Source: JBCCMQ01 sp039179985
GTDB taxonomy: Bacteria; Pseudomonadota; Alphaproteobacteria; Rhodobacterales; Rhodobacteraceae
DNA length: 47,602 bases
Reading direction: 5' to 3'
Assembly: GCA_039179985.1 (NCBI GenBank)
Contig: JBCDED010000021.1
Location: 1 to 47,602 of the forward strand
Within the stretch, counting starts at the first letter, position 1, and each line of letters begins with the position of its first letter. Both the position numbers and the translations under genes were made by a program. Shown one piece after another: positions 1 through 8,223 of this stretch. The notes beneath the pieces were generated by a model. It saw only the letters and a list, made by a program, of their open reading frames with translations, ran no database searches and had not been told where the DNA came from.

Positions 1-2
1 AC

Positions 3-1595
3 CTTTTCCCGCTCGATCTTGAACGGATCGAAGAAGAGTACATGTCGATGATCCACCGCATCCCGTCGTCCGAGACGGTGGGCCTCAAAGACGACTACAA
101 CGGCCCGATCTGCTACACACCAGACGGCAACCCGCTGCTCGGACCCGCGCCGGGCCTAAGGAACATGTGGCTGGCCGAAGGGTTCTCCTTCGGGATCACG
201 GCGGCGGGAGGCACCGGCGAGTACCTGGCGCAGCTCATGGTCGAAGGCGAGGCCGAGATCGACATGGCCAGCCTCGACCCCAAGCGCTACGGGTCGTGGA
301 TGACCACAGAATACGCCATGCGCAAGAACGAGGAATGCTATTCCCATGTCTACGTTCTTCACCACCCCGATGAAGAGCGTGAGGCCTGCCGTCCTCTGAA
401 GACGGCGCCGGCCTATGAACGGCAAAAAGCGGCGGGCGCGCAGTTCGGGCAGGTCAACGGTTGGGAGCGGCCGAATTACTACGGACCGAAGGATGCGCCG
501 TCGAACTTCGACCATGATGCGCGGTCCTTCCGTCGGGGCGGCTGGTGGCAGTATGCCGTCGACGAGGCTAAGGCGATCCGCGACGGCGTCGGCCTGATCG
601 ATGCCACAGCCTTCGCCAAGCACCGGCTGACCGGGCCGGGCGCGACCGCGTTCCTCGATTGGTTCACCTGCAACAAGCTGCCCAAGATCGGGCGCATCAA
701 TCTGACCTATGCGCTGACCGCGCATGGCACGACCCGCACGGAATACACCATCGTCCGCGAGGCCGAAAACGACTACTACCTGGTCTCGGCAGGCGCCTGG
801 CACGCCTATGACGAAGACTTCCTCTACAAGGCCATCCACGATACCGAGGACCGCTTTGGCCGGATCAATGAAGAAGACGTGACGACGCAATGGGGCGTCT
901 TCGCCCTGGCCGGACCGAAAGCGCGCGAGGTCTTGCAGGCGCTGGTGCGCGATCCCGACCCCGCCACGGCTTTGTCGAACAAGCGCTTCCCCTGGCTCTC
1001 TGTCCGCAACATCGAGCTTGGCATGTGCCCGGTCAAAGCAGTACGCGTCGCCTACACAGGCGAATTGGGCTGGGAGTTGCATCACCCCATCGAGATGCAG
1101 AGCTACCTTTGGGACCGGCTGATGGAAGCGGGGAGCCCCCATGGGCTGAAGCTTGTGGGCGCGCGGGCGCAAAACTGGCTTAGGCAGGAAAAGAGCTACC
1201 GCGCCTTCGGGACCGAACTTGGTCGCGACGCAACACCGCTGGAAGCCGGGCTCGACCGGTTCGTGGACCTGTCGAAAGAGTTTCACGGCAGAGACAAGAT
1301 GGTCGAGACGGGCCTCCGGTCAAGATGCGTGACGCTCCTTATCGACGGGCCCGAAGACGCCGATCCCTGGGGTCGCGAGGCGCTTTATGATGGCGGCACG
1401 CGTGTCGGTCGCCTGACCTCGGGCGGATATTCCGTGGCCTTTGGCAAATCCATTGGCATGGGCTATGTGAGCTCCGAGCGCGCAAGCCCCGGCACGAAGC
1501 TCAAGGTCAAAATGTTCGACAGGCTCTGGGATGCCGAAGTTACCGAAGACAGCCCCTTTGATCCGAGGAACGAGAAAATCCGCGTCGACGGATAG
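3..1595 (+). CDS. GcvT-family FAD-dependent oxidoreductase (sarcosine/dimethylglycine dehydrogenase-like), 5' truncated by window
   Basis: The reading frame is open from the window edge, so the true start and most of the N-terminal FAD domain lie outside. The first about 85 visible residues match the end of a DAO-type flavin domain (motif TPDGNPLLGPAPGLRNMW, then AEGFSFGITAAGGTGEYLAQL). A GcvT-like aminomethyltransferase fold follows, with GLIDATAFAKHRLTGPGA, later YTGELGWELHHP, and a C-terminal GCV_T_C barrel ending near VTEDSPFDPRNEKIRVDG. Family members oxidatively demethylate N-methylglycines or related betaine breakdown products and pass the one-carbon unit to tetrahydrofolate. The exact substrate cannot be read from this part. 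The leftward flavin oxidase at 2970-4046 belongs to a related fold but is a separate transcription unit. Confidence 0.85.
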   Translation, partial: LFPLDLERIEEEYMSMIHRIPSSETVGLKDDYNGPICYTPDGNPLLGPAPGLRNMWLAEGFSFGITAAGGTGEYLAQLMVEGEAEIDMASLDPKRYGSWMTTEYAMRKNEECYSHVYVLHHPDEEREACRPLKTAPAYERQKAAGAQFGQVNGWERPNYYGPKDAPSNFDHDARSFRRGGWWQYAVDEAKAIRDGVGLIDATAFAKHRLTGPGATAFLDWFTCNKLPKIGRINLTYALTAHGTTRTEYTIVREAENDYYLVSAGAWHAYDEDFLYKAIHDTEDRFGRINEEDVTTQWGVFALAGPKAREVLQALVRDPDPATALSNKRFPWLSVRNIELGMCPVKAVRVAYTGELGWELHHPIEMQSYLWDRLMEAGSPHGLKLVGARAQNWLRQEKSYRAFGTELGRDATPLEAGLDRFVDLSKEFHGRDKMVETGLRSRCVTLLIDGPEDADPWGREALYDGGTRVGRLTSGGYSVAFGKSIGMGYVSSERASPGTKLKVKMFDRLWDAEVTEDSPFDPRNEKIRVDG

Positions 1596-1604
1596 GCGGA
1601 TCTG

Positions 1605-2147
1605 ATGCGGCGCGGTCTGATCCTGGCTGTGCTTCTGTTGCTGGTTGTGGTCCTCGCAGCGTCGCTGCGCCTTGGCGGTCGCGATGGGCTGGGTGCCAGC
1701 GTGGCGGGCGACATGGCGCGGCCGCTACGAGATGAGCTTCTGTCGCGCGATCCTGATCTCTACGTTCAGATCAACGCCCACAGGGCCGATGCAACCGTGC
1801 TGACCGTGACAAGTTGGGACAAGATGCCCGACATTCCTGATGCTGCCCGCATCTGCGGACCGGCCTGCGCACCGGGCAGCGCCGCGCGGCTGGTGCGAAT
1901 CGTGCACCTGAAGCCAGGGGGCAGCAACAAGCATGTCATCCTCAATATTGGCGATGTCGTCAGTGACGACGATATCCGGGACCTTTCGAGCAAGGCGCCC
2001 GAGGTGGCTTGTCTGGCCGATATTCTGCAAGTCGAATTGTCGGGACTACGTGGCGCACCGCACGGTGAAACCTGCATTGGCGATCCGCTGGAGGCGCCTG
2101 GAGGCGTGCAGACACGCCTCCTCTATCCCTGGCAGGACGGCTATTAA
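1605..2147 (+). CDS. Small exported or membrane-anchored protein of unknown function
   Basis: 180 residues. It begins 9 bases after the preceding stop, so it is probably cotranscribed with the GcvT-family gene. Residues 1-20 are a classic hydrophobic segment (RRGLILAVLLLLVVVLAAS), a signal anchor or uncleaved signal peptide. The rest is soluble-looking, with four cysteines (two in the ICGPACAPG stretch) that could form disulfides in the periplasm. I recognise no family. Codon use is like that of its neighbours and no shadow frame is better, so I take it as real. Confidence 0.6.
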   Translation: MRRGLILAVLLLLVVVLAASLRLGGRDGLGASVAGDMARPLRDELLSRDPDLYVQINAHRADATVLTVTSWDKMPDIPDAARICGPACAPGSAARLVRIVHLKPGGSNKHVILNIGDVVSDDDIRDLSSKAPEVACLADILQVELSGLRGAPHGETCIGDPLEAPGGVQTRLLYPWQDGY

Positions 2148-2172
2148 CCGCGTCTTCACGCTAGAGGGACTA

Positions 2173-2185
2173 TTCTTCTGAAGAA
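2173..2185. promoter_or_regulatory. 13-base perfect inverted repeat upstream of a Hint gene
   Basis: TTCTTC-T-GAAGAA is a perfect palindrome around one central base, in the 179-base gap between the small exported protein and the Hint protein. It could be an operator or just the base of a small hairpin. Its position is right for the Hint gene. There is no family motif I can name. Confidence 0.25.
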
Positions 2186-2326
2186 GATTCAATGCTCCGA
2201 TCCCCCGGCGGATGTTTCAAAAGGGCGAACATTCCTCCCTTCCGCCGCTGGTTCGCCGCAATTGGGCCATATTGCAGGGGACTATTAACCAAAGGACGGG
2301 GCGTGCGAGACACGGGACGTAGACGC

Positions 2327-2968
2327 ATGACGATTGCAACACCGATCAAAAAGGCCGGAGCGCTGGAAAAGCTGATGCCTGTCGGCGTTGCTGGCGGTGC
2401 CAATGTCCGGACGCCTTGTGGCCCGCGCCGAATTGAGAACATTCGCCGGGGCGATCTGATCGTTACCCGCCGCGATGGTTTGCAGGCGGTGCGCATGGTC
2501 TGGAGCCGGACCGTGACCGACGCTGAAATGGCTGCCGATCCCTCGTTGGCGCCCGTGGCGCTGCGGCGCCGCGCTGTCGGTCCGATGATGCCCCAGTGGG
2601 ACCTGCGTATCGCCTCGGGCCACCGCATCCTCGTTCCGGGCTACCGGATCGGCGAGTTGGAAGATCGCGATGTAGCGCTTGTCCAGGCACGCGATATCGC
2701 CGGCAGCTCCGATGCCGCCTATGTCGACCGCTCGGCTCATGCGGTGACCTTCTACAACCTGGTCTTCGACACACATCAGGTGTTCACGACCAATGGTCTT
2801 CCAGTAGAAAGCTTCCTGCCGACATCGACGAACCTCTGGGGCCTTGACGATCAGATCCGCAAGGATCTTTTCCATGCGATGCCCTATCTGCGCGACAGCG
2901 CAGACGCCTATCCCAAGCCGGAATATCCCTTGATGGACAACGTCGACTACCGGCCCGAACTCGCCTGA
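2327..2968 (+). CDS. Stand-alone Hint_2-domain protein lacking the usual nucleophilic cysteine
   Basis: 213 residues from the ATG at 2327. The frame stays open upstream to an ATG at 2192, but those 45 residues look non-coding. The fold is the Hedgehog/intein (Hint_2) type common in Rhodobacteraceae. The first strand block is VRTPCGPRRIENIRRGDLIV, the histidine block is IASGHRILVPGY, and the C-terminal block is FDTHQVFTTNGLPVESFLP. Compared with the second Hint protein at 27665-28699, the position of the expected Cys nucleophile (CFTTSTHIATP there) is GVAGGANVRTP here. The cysteine is therefore replaced and self-processing is doubtful. No signal peptide is seen. The biological role of such isolated Hint domains is not established. 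Confidence 0.75.
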   Translation: MTIATPIKKAGALEKLMPVGVAGGANVRTPCGPRRIENIRRGDLIVTRRDGLQAVRMVWSRTVTDAEMAADPSLAPVALRRRAVGPMMPQWDLRIASGHRILVPGYRIGELEDRDVALVQARDIAGSSDAAYVDRSAHAVTFYNLVFDTHQVFTTNGLPVESFLPTSTNLWGLDDQIRKDLFHAMPYLRDSADAYPKPEYPLMDNVDYRPELA

Positions 2969-2969
2969 T

Positions 2970-4046
2970 TTAGCTAAACCGGCCCGGTGACAGGGCCGCG
3001 ACGACAGCTGCCGGCAGATCGGTTCCGCCGCCGCTCAGTCCTTGCTGCAGCAGTTGGCTTGCGGCCACGCAGGTCTGAAATCCGTAGCCGCCTTGTCCCG
3101 CGCACCAGACGAAATCTGGCGCCGCCGGATCCGGCCCGAGCACAAGCGCCCGGTCCGGCGCGAAGGTTCGGAGCCCCGCCCAGGACACTTCCAGCCGTAT
3201 GACCTCGTCGGTCACCATCTCCTGATACCGCGCAATCCCCTCGGCCAGCACCATATCGTCGGCCCAGGCGTCATGGGGTTCCGCGGGATGTTCTTCAGAG
3301 GGCGAGATCAGCCAGGCGCCGGCATCAGGCTTGGCGTACCAGTCTTCCTCCGCCCCCAAGAGCATAGGCCAGGCGCGGGTGTCGTACCCACCAGGCGCCG
3401 GGACACGCGCCGCCGACCGGCGTAAGGGCTGCAGGCCAAGGGGCGGCACGCCCGCCATCTCCGCAACAAGGTCTGCCCAGGCACCGGCGGCGTTGACCAG
3501 GGTCTGGGCCGCGAACATTTGATCGCCGCTTGTGACGACCCAACCTGTTGCACCGCGTTCGATCCCAGTCACTTTGCGACCGGTCGCAATCCTTGCGCCT
3601 TTGGCAAGCGCCTCGCGCCGGAAATGCTGAAGCAGACGGTCGGTATCAAGATCCTGTGCACCCTCGGTCAGTGCCACACGGTGCACCGTCTCGCAGTTCA
3701 GAATGGAAACCCGGTCCATGGCGTCGCTGACCGAAATCTCCACCGTCCCCGGATCATCCAGCGCATGATCCAGCGCCTCTGTCTGATCCGCCCGCGCCAG
3801 GGTCAACACGCCCCTTGGCGATAACACGCCCCCGGCAAAACTGGTCAGCCCGCCGGTACTGGCTTCATTGAGCGCGCGGACCACGTCGTTGCCATAGCTC
3901 TCAAGAAACATTGCGGCGGAGCGACCGGAGGCATGATACCCAAGCGCCTCCTCGGCTTCCAGCAGAACCACCTCGCCCAAGGGCGCCAGCGCTGCCGCGG
4001 TGCTCAGCCCGGCAATGCCTCCGCCGACAATCAGAAAGTCGCTCAA
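2970..4046 (-). CDS. DadA-like FAD-dependent amino-acid/glycine oxidase
   Basis: 358 residues. The N-terminal dinucleotide-binding motif IVGGGIAGLSTAAALAPLGE, followed by an acidic strand end (LLEAE), identifies a DAO-superfamily flavoenzyme. A second typical block near the middle is TLVNAAGAWADLVAEMAG, and near the C-terminus is WCAGQGGYGFQTCVAASQLL. Such enzymes oxidise D-amino acids, glycine or N-methylated amines. The substrate is not predictable here. The start codon is TTG and overlaps the stop of the aldo/keto reductase gene by 4 bases (TTGA), so the two genes are translationally coupled. It ends 1 base from the convergent Hint gene. Confidence 0.85.
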   Translation of the reverse strand: MSDFLIVGGGIAGLSTAAALAPLGEVVLLEAEEALGYHASGRSAAMFLESYGNDVVRALNEASTGGLTSFAGGVLSPRGVLTLARADQTEALDHALDDPGTVEISVSDAMDRVSILNCETVHRVALTEGAQDLDTDRLLQHFRREALAKGARIATGRKVTGIERGATGWVVTSGDQMFAAQTLVNAAGAWADLVAEMAGVPPLGLQPLRRSAARVPAPGGYDTRAWPMLLGAEEDWYAKPDAGAWLISPSEEHPAEPHDAWADDMVLAEGIARYQEMVTDEVIRLEVSWAGLRTFAPDRALVLGPDPAAPDFVWCAGQGGYGFQTCVAASQLLQQGLSGGGTDLPAAVVAALSPGRFS

Positions 4047-4966
4047 GCCTCTTCCAGACGGTCGGTGGCCGGGGGCGGCGCTGGGCTTAGCGACGCGATG
4101 TCGGCATAGAGTTCAGGCGGCATCTGGTAGTCGAGCGCCGCAAGCGACGGCGCCAGCTGCTCTGTGGATTTGGCCGAGATGATCGGGGCTGTCACGCCCG
4201 GCGTCGCTTTGGCCCAGGCAACGGCAAGGGTCGCGGGCGACACGCCAAGCGCGGCGGCCCTCTGCGCCAACGCTTCCGCCGCCGCATGCATCCAATCGGG
4301 CGCATAGCGGGCCGCGTACATCTTGTTTTCGGTGATCCGGCCCGCGCCGCCGCCCACGTATTTCCCGGTCAGAAGACCTCCGCCGAGGGGCGAGTAGGGA
4401 AAGGCCGAAATGCCTTCTGACGCGCACATGGGCAAAAGCTCCACTTCGGCCTGGCGTTTGACGAGGTTGTACATGGGCTGAATAGCGTCGATGCGGGTGC
4501 CCAGCCGGGCGCAGATCGCCTGCGCCCTCATGACCTGCCAGGCCGCGAAATTCGACACGCCGATGTGCCGGATCTTGCCCTCTGTCTGCAGCGCGGCGAG
4601 AGTTTCGAAACTTTCTTCCAGCGGAACATTTGCGTCGAACCGGTGCAGGTAGAGCAGGTCTATTATGTCCATCGACAGCCGTTTGCGGCTTTCATCGAGG
4701 CTTGCGTGGATCGACGCGCGCCCGTTGCCGCCCGCGTAGTTCACCTTGGTGGCGATATAAACGTTCTCGCGCTCGGGTACAGCGAAGGTGCCGAGCAGCC
4801 GCTCGGACGCGCCGTCGGTATAGACGTACGCAGTGTCAAAGTGGGTGATGCCGGCAGCGCGGCAGGCGTCGTACATGGCCCGGCTCGCGGTCTCATCGGC
4901 GCCGCCGCCGAATTGCATGGTGCCGAAAGCCAGAGGGGATGCGGTGGAGGAAAGATCAACTGTCAT
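4043..4966 (-). CDS. Aldo/keto reductase
   Basis: 307 residues with the full (alpha/beta)8 aldo/keto reductase signature. LAFGTMQFGGGADE is at the start, the catalytic Asp and Tyr are in FDTAYVYTDGASERLLG, the Lys is in VYIATKVNYAG, the His is in IDLLYLHRFD, and the IRHIGVSNFAAWQV block follows. These are NADPH-dependent oxidoreductases acting on aldehydes, ketones or sugars; the substrate is unknown. It is coupled to the downstream flavin oxidase by a TTGA overlap, so the pair may act in one catabolic route. The purine operon terminator lies between its start and the BMP gene, so it probably has its own promoter in the 102-base gap or depends on read-through. Confidence 0.9.
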   Translation of the reverse strand: MTVDLSSTASPLAFGTMQFGGGADETASRAMYDACRAAGITHFDTAYVYTDGASERLLGTFAVPERENVYIATKVNYAGGNGRASIHASLDESRKRLSMDIIDLLYLHRFDANVPLEESFETLAALQTEGKIRHIGVSNFAAWQVMRAQAICARLGTRIDAIQPMYNLVKRQAEVELLPMCASEGISAFPYSPLGGGLLTGKYVGGGAGRITENKMYAARYAPDWMHAAAEALAQRAAALGVSPATLAVAWAKATPGVTAPIISAKSTEQLAPSLAALDYQMPPELYADIASLSPAPPPATDRLEEA

Positions 4967-5017
4967 AGCCGCACTCTGCCATGCGAAAGGTTCGCTGAAA
5001 ACCGGGCGTTGGCAACG

Positions 5018-5045
5018 AAAAGACCCGCCAAGGGGGCGGGCCTTT
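5018..5045 (-). terminator. Rho-independent terminator of the xdh-ABC transporter operon
   Basis: On the minus strand, just past the BMP gene stop, AAAGGCCCGCC pairs with GGCGGGTCTTT around a short loop and is followed by TTTT. This GC-rich stem with a U tract ends the leftward purine operon. Confidence 0.8.
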
Positions 5046-5068
5046 CCAGAAATGGACCCGCGGGCCGC

Positions 5069-6136
5069 TTAGTTCGGGATCTCGCCTTCGATCCCTTCGA
5101 CGTAGAAGTCCATACCAGCCAGCGTACCGTCATCTGCCACTTCGCCTTCGGCCAGCCAGGGCGATCCGTCCTGCTTGTTGATCGGTCCGGTGAAAGGATG
5201 GTATTCGCCTGCGCCGATGGCAGCGATCATGGTTTCGGCTTCGACCTTGACCTCAGCCGGAACCGCATCGGTGATCTCACCAAGCTCGACCATGCCCGTC
5301 GAAATGCCGTCCCAGGTATCGACGCTTTCCCATGTGCCATCCATGACAGCCCTCACACGCTCGATATAGTAGGGCGCCCAGTTGTCGATGATCGAGGTCA
5401 CCCGCGGCACAGGGGCGTATTCGAACATGTCGGACGCCTGACCGAAGGTGATCACACCTTCCTCGGCTTCGGCGGCCGCCTGCGGCGCGGTGGAATCGGT
5501 GTGCTGCATGACCACGTCGACACCCTGCTCGATCAGCGCTTTTGCAGCGTCCGCTTCCTTGGCGGGATCGAACCATGTGTAAACCCAGATCACCGACATC
5601 TCGACATCCGGGTTCACTTTCTGGGCGTGCAGATATGCCGCGTTGATGCCGCGGATCACCTCGGGGATCGGGAACGATGCAATATAGCCGATCTTGTTGG
5701 TTTTCGTCATCTTACCGGCGATGTGCCCGATGACGGCCCGGCCTTCATAGAACCGTGCCGAGTAGGTCGATACGTTGTCGGCGCGCTTGTAGCCCGTGGC
5801 GTGTTCGAATTTCACATCAGGGAATTTTTCGGCGACGCTGATCGTCGGGTCCATGTAACCAAAGGACGTCGTGAAGATCAGGTCGTGGCCAGAGAGCGCC
5901 ATCTGCGTGAGAACGCGTTCGGCGTCGGCACCTTCCGGCACGTTTTCCACGTAGGTGGTCTCGACTTGGTCGCCAAAGGCCTCTTCGACGGCCAGGCGGC
6001 CTTCGTTGTGTTCATAGGTCCAGCCACCGTCGCCGATCGGGCCGACGTAGACAAAGCCGACCTTGGTTTGCGCGAAGGCGGCGCCGGCCAGACCAAGCGC
6101 GAGTGCGGCGCCGGTCAGAAGTGCTTTTATGGACAT
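5069..6136 (-). CDS. BMP-family periplasmic binding protein of an ABC importer (purine/nucleoside type)
   Basis: 355 residues. Residues 1-22 are a Sec signal peptide with cleavage after AFA (GLAGAAFA|QTKVG). There is no lipobox cysteine, so the product is a free periplasmic protein. The mature protein starts with KVGFVYVGPIGDGGWTYEHN, the alphaproteobacterial variant of the BMP/PnrA N-terminal motif. Family members bind nucleosides or purine-like ligands and deliver them to RbsA-type ATPase/permease systems. Its position at the end of the xdhABC-transporter operon supports a purine or purine nucleoside as ligand. It is separated from the second permease by 69 bases that contain a strong hairpin, and has a good ribosome site (GGGGAG) about 10 bases before ATG. 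Confidence 0.88.
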   Translation of the reverse strand: MSIKALLTGAALALGLAGAAFAQTKVGFVYVGPIGDGGWTYEHNEGRLAVEEAFGDQVETTYVENVPEGADAERVLTQMALSGHDLIFTTSFGYMDPTISVAEKFPDVKFEHATGYKRADNVSTYSARFYEGRAVIGHIAGKMTKTNKIGYIASFPIPEVIRGINAAYLHAQKVNPDVEMSVIWVYTWFDPAKEADAAKALIEQGVDVVMQHTDSTAPQAAAEAEEGVITFGQASDMFEYAPVPRVTSIIDNWAPYYIERVRAVMDGTWESVDTWDGISTGMVELGEITDAVPAEVKVEAETMIAAIGAGEYHPFTGPINKQDGSPWLAEGEVADDGTLAGMDFYVEGIEGEIPN

Positions 6137-6169
6137 GGTTTGTTGGTCTCCCCATTGGTGGTCTTGTTG

Positions 6170-6184
6170 GGGTGCGGGGCACCC
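6170..6184 (-). other. Intercistronic hairpin between permease and BMP genes
   Basis: GGGTGC-N3-GCACCC forms a perfect 6-bp stem in the 69-base gap between the second permease stop and the BMP start. No U tract follows, so it is not a classical terminator. Such hairpins often protect mRNA ends and raise binding-protein expression relative to permeases. Confidence 0.4.
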
Positions 6185-6205
6185 GTTCGGCAGAAAACCT
6201 CTAAT

Positions 6206-7138
6206 CTACGAAGAGGCATGGAAACTTCGCCCCAGCGAGGCGGGTGCTGACAACGCTGCGCGCGAACGGTCCGCAGACATGATGACCAGCACGACGATGG
6301 TTATCAGATAGGGGCTCATGGACAAGTACTCGACCGGGATGGCCACGCCTGCGGCCTGCAGGTTCAGCTGCAAAACGGTCACCCCGCCAAAAAGATAGGC
6401 ACCGATAAGAACCCGTCCCGCTCGCCAGGACGCAAATACGACGATCGCCAGCGCGATCCAGCCGGCGCCTGCGGTCATGCCCTCGGTCCACTGCGGGACC
6501 CTGACGAGCGACAGATAAGCGCCTCCGAGGCCGGCGCAGGCGCCGCCAAAGGCGATACAAGCGACCCGGATCAGCACGACTCTGTACCCAAGAGCATGGG
6601 CCGCGTCGTGGTTTTCGCCCACGGCCCGGACGATCAGACCGATACGGGTGTATTTCAGAACAGCCCAGACACCGGCGACAAGCGCGAGGCTGAAGTAAAC
6701 CATCAGATCATGCTGAAAAAGGATTTGGCCGAGGACCGGGATGTCCGACAAAATCGGAACTGCGATCTCCGGCGTCGACGGAGGTTTGATCCCGACGTAA
6801 CTCTGACCCATCAGCGACGACAGCCCAAGTCCGAAGAGCGTCAGTGCAAGCCCGGTCGCAACTTGGTTCGACAGGAAGACCTGTGTGAGAACGGCAAAAA
6901 CCAGCGACAAGAGCGCCCCGCCCAGGGCTGCACCCATGAAACCTACGGCCGGCGAGCCTGTGTTCACCGCCACGGCAAAGCCGCAAATCGCGCCGGTGAT
7001 CATCATCCCCTCAACGCCCAGATTGAGGACGCCCGATTTCTCGACCACAAGCTCGCCAATGGCGGCCAGCAGGATCGGTGTCGACGCGACCATCAACGAA
7101 GCCAGAAGAAGGACGGGGTTGATACCTGCCAGATCCAT
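6206..7138 (-). CDS. ABC transporter permease, second subunit (BMP/nucleoside system)
   Basis: 310 residues starting at the ATG at 7138, which overlaps the stop of the first permease by one base. The frame extends further upstream but that part is antisense-like. The protein is almost entirely hydrophobic helices. The hallmark block ELVVEKSGVLNLGVEGMM, near residues 25-45, is typical of the BPD_transp_2 (RbsC/NupQ-like) permeases working with BMP proteins. A second block, GLSSLMGQSYVGIKPP, follows mid-protein. It forms the membrane channel with the 7138-8223 product, powered by the ATPase at 8220-9743. Confidence 0.88.
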   Translation of the reverse strand: MDLAGINPVLLLASLMVASTPILLAAIGELVVEKSGVLNLGVEGMMITGAICGFAVAVNTGSPAVGFMGAALGGALLSLVFAVLTQVFLSNQVATGLALTLFGLGLSSLMGQSYVGIKPPSTPEIAVPILSDIPVLGQILFQHDLMVYFSLALVAGVWAVLKYTRIGLIVRAVGENHDAAHALGYRVVLIRVACIAFGGACAGLGGAYLSLVRVPQWTEGMTAGAGWIALAIVVFASWRAGRVLIGAYLFGGVTVLQLNLQAAGVAIPVEYLSMSPYLITIVVLVIMSADRSRAALSAPASLGRSFHASS

Positions 7139-8223
7139 CAAGCAGCCTCCACCCGGCCAAAGCGGAACCGGTAGTTTGTCAGCACATCGACCGCGAGCAG
7201 GAAGAACAGTAGCATCCCCTGAAACGCCTGTATTGCGGCAGCAGGCAGGCCCAGCATGAACTGCGCGAGTTCGCCGCCTATGTAGGTCAGCGCCATAAGG
7301 AGACCTGCAAGCAGGATGCCGATGGGATGCAGGCGCCCCAGAAAGGCGACGATGATCGCAGTGAACCCGTAGCCTGAGTTGAAGTCGATGCTGATCTGGC
7401 CCGCTGGACCCGTTACCTCGAAGAGCCCGGCCAAGCCCGCCAGCGCCCCAGATGCCCCGAGGCAAAAGATGATCAGTCGATTCGGGTTCACTCCGGCGAA
7501 CCTGGCTGCGCGGGGGGCCTCCCCAGTCAGGCGGATCTGAAAGCCCAGAATGTGCCGATTGAGCAGGATATAGGCAATGATCACGGCGGCGAAGGCGGTG
7601 ATGACGCCCCAGTGCAGGCCGGTGCCCGCGATGATTTCCTGATTATCGGCAGCGGGAAAATCTTCGAAATTCCGCGACCCCGGGAACCCCCCGCCATCGG
7701 GGTTGCGCAGAAGGCCGAGCGACACGGAGGCAAGCAGCTGCTCGGCAACATAGACCAAGAGCAGAGAGACAAGGATTTCATTGGTCCGGAACCGTGTTCG
7801 CAAAATGGCGGGGATCATGGCCCAAGCCCATCCGCCAAGCCCCCCCGCGATCACCATGGCCGGATAAACGTACCAACCGTCCGAGGGGAACATCGCCAGT
7901 CCCACACCACCGCCCACGATCGCGCCCATGATGTATTGGCCTTCGGCGCCAATGTTCCAGATACCCGCACGAAAGCCCAGCGACAGGCCAATGGCGATCA
8001 GGATCAGCGGACCGGCCTTCACCAGGAGCTGCGGTCGCGAGAAGGCGGCGAATTGTTCATTGAAGAGCGGGTCCCAGAAGATCGTGCGGATCGCCTCGAA
8101 AGGGTCCTTGCCCAGAAGCGCAAACATTAGTCCGCCAGCAATCATTGTCAGAAAGACCGCCAGGGGCGGCGTAGCCCAGGCCCATATGCGCGAGGGTTCG
8201 GGGCGTTTTTCCAGCCGGATCAT
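7138..8223 (-). CDS. ABC transporter permease, first subunit (BMP/nucleoside system)
   Basis: 361 residues. A short cytoplasmic N-terminus (MIRLEKRPEPSRIW) precedes a hydrophobic core of about eight to ten helices. The block IGLSLGFRAGIWNIGAEGQY, near residues 77-96, is the conserved motif of NupP/YufP-type permeases. It overlaps the ATPase gene by 4 bases upstream and the second permease by 1 base downstream, so all three are coupled. Function is import of the ligand captured by the BMP protein, likely a purine or nucleoside judging from the xdh genes. Confidence 0.88.
   Translation of the reverse strand: MIRLEKRPEPSRIWAWATPPLAVFLTMIAGGLMFALLGKDPFEAIRTIFWDPLFNEQFAAFSRPQLLVKAGPLILIAIGLSLGFRAGIWNIGAEGQYIMGAIVGGGVGLAMFPSDGWYVYPAMVIAGGLGGWAWAMIPAILRTRFRTNEILVSLLLVYVAEQLLASVSLGLLRNPDGGGFPGSRNFEDFPAADNQEIIAGTGLHWGVITAFAAVIIAYILLNRHILGFQIRLTGEAPRAARFAGVNPNRLIIFCLGASGALAGLAGLFEVTGPAGQISIDFNSGYGFTAIIVAFLGRLHPIGILLAGLLMALTYIGGELAQFMLGLPAAAIQAFQGMLLFFLLAVDVLTNYRFRFGRVEAA

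Noticed and set aside
2144..2290. CtrA half sites (TTAACC at 2144 and 2285)
   Set aside because: They are 141 bases apart and lack the TTAA-N7-TTAA arrangement; six-base matches are expected by chance.
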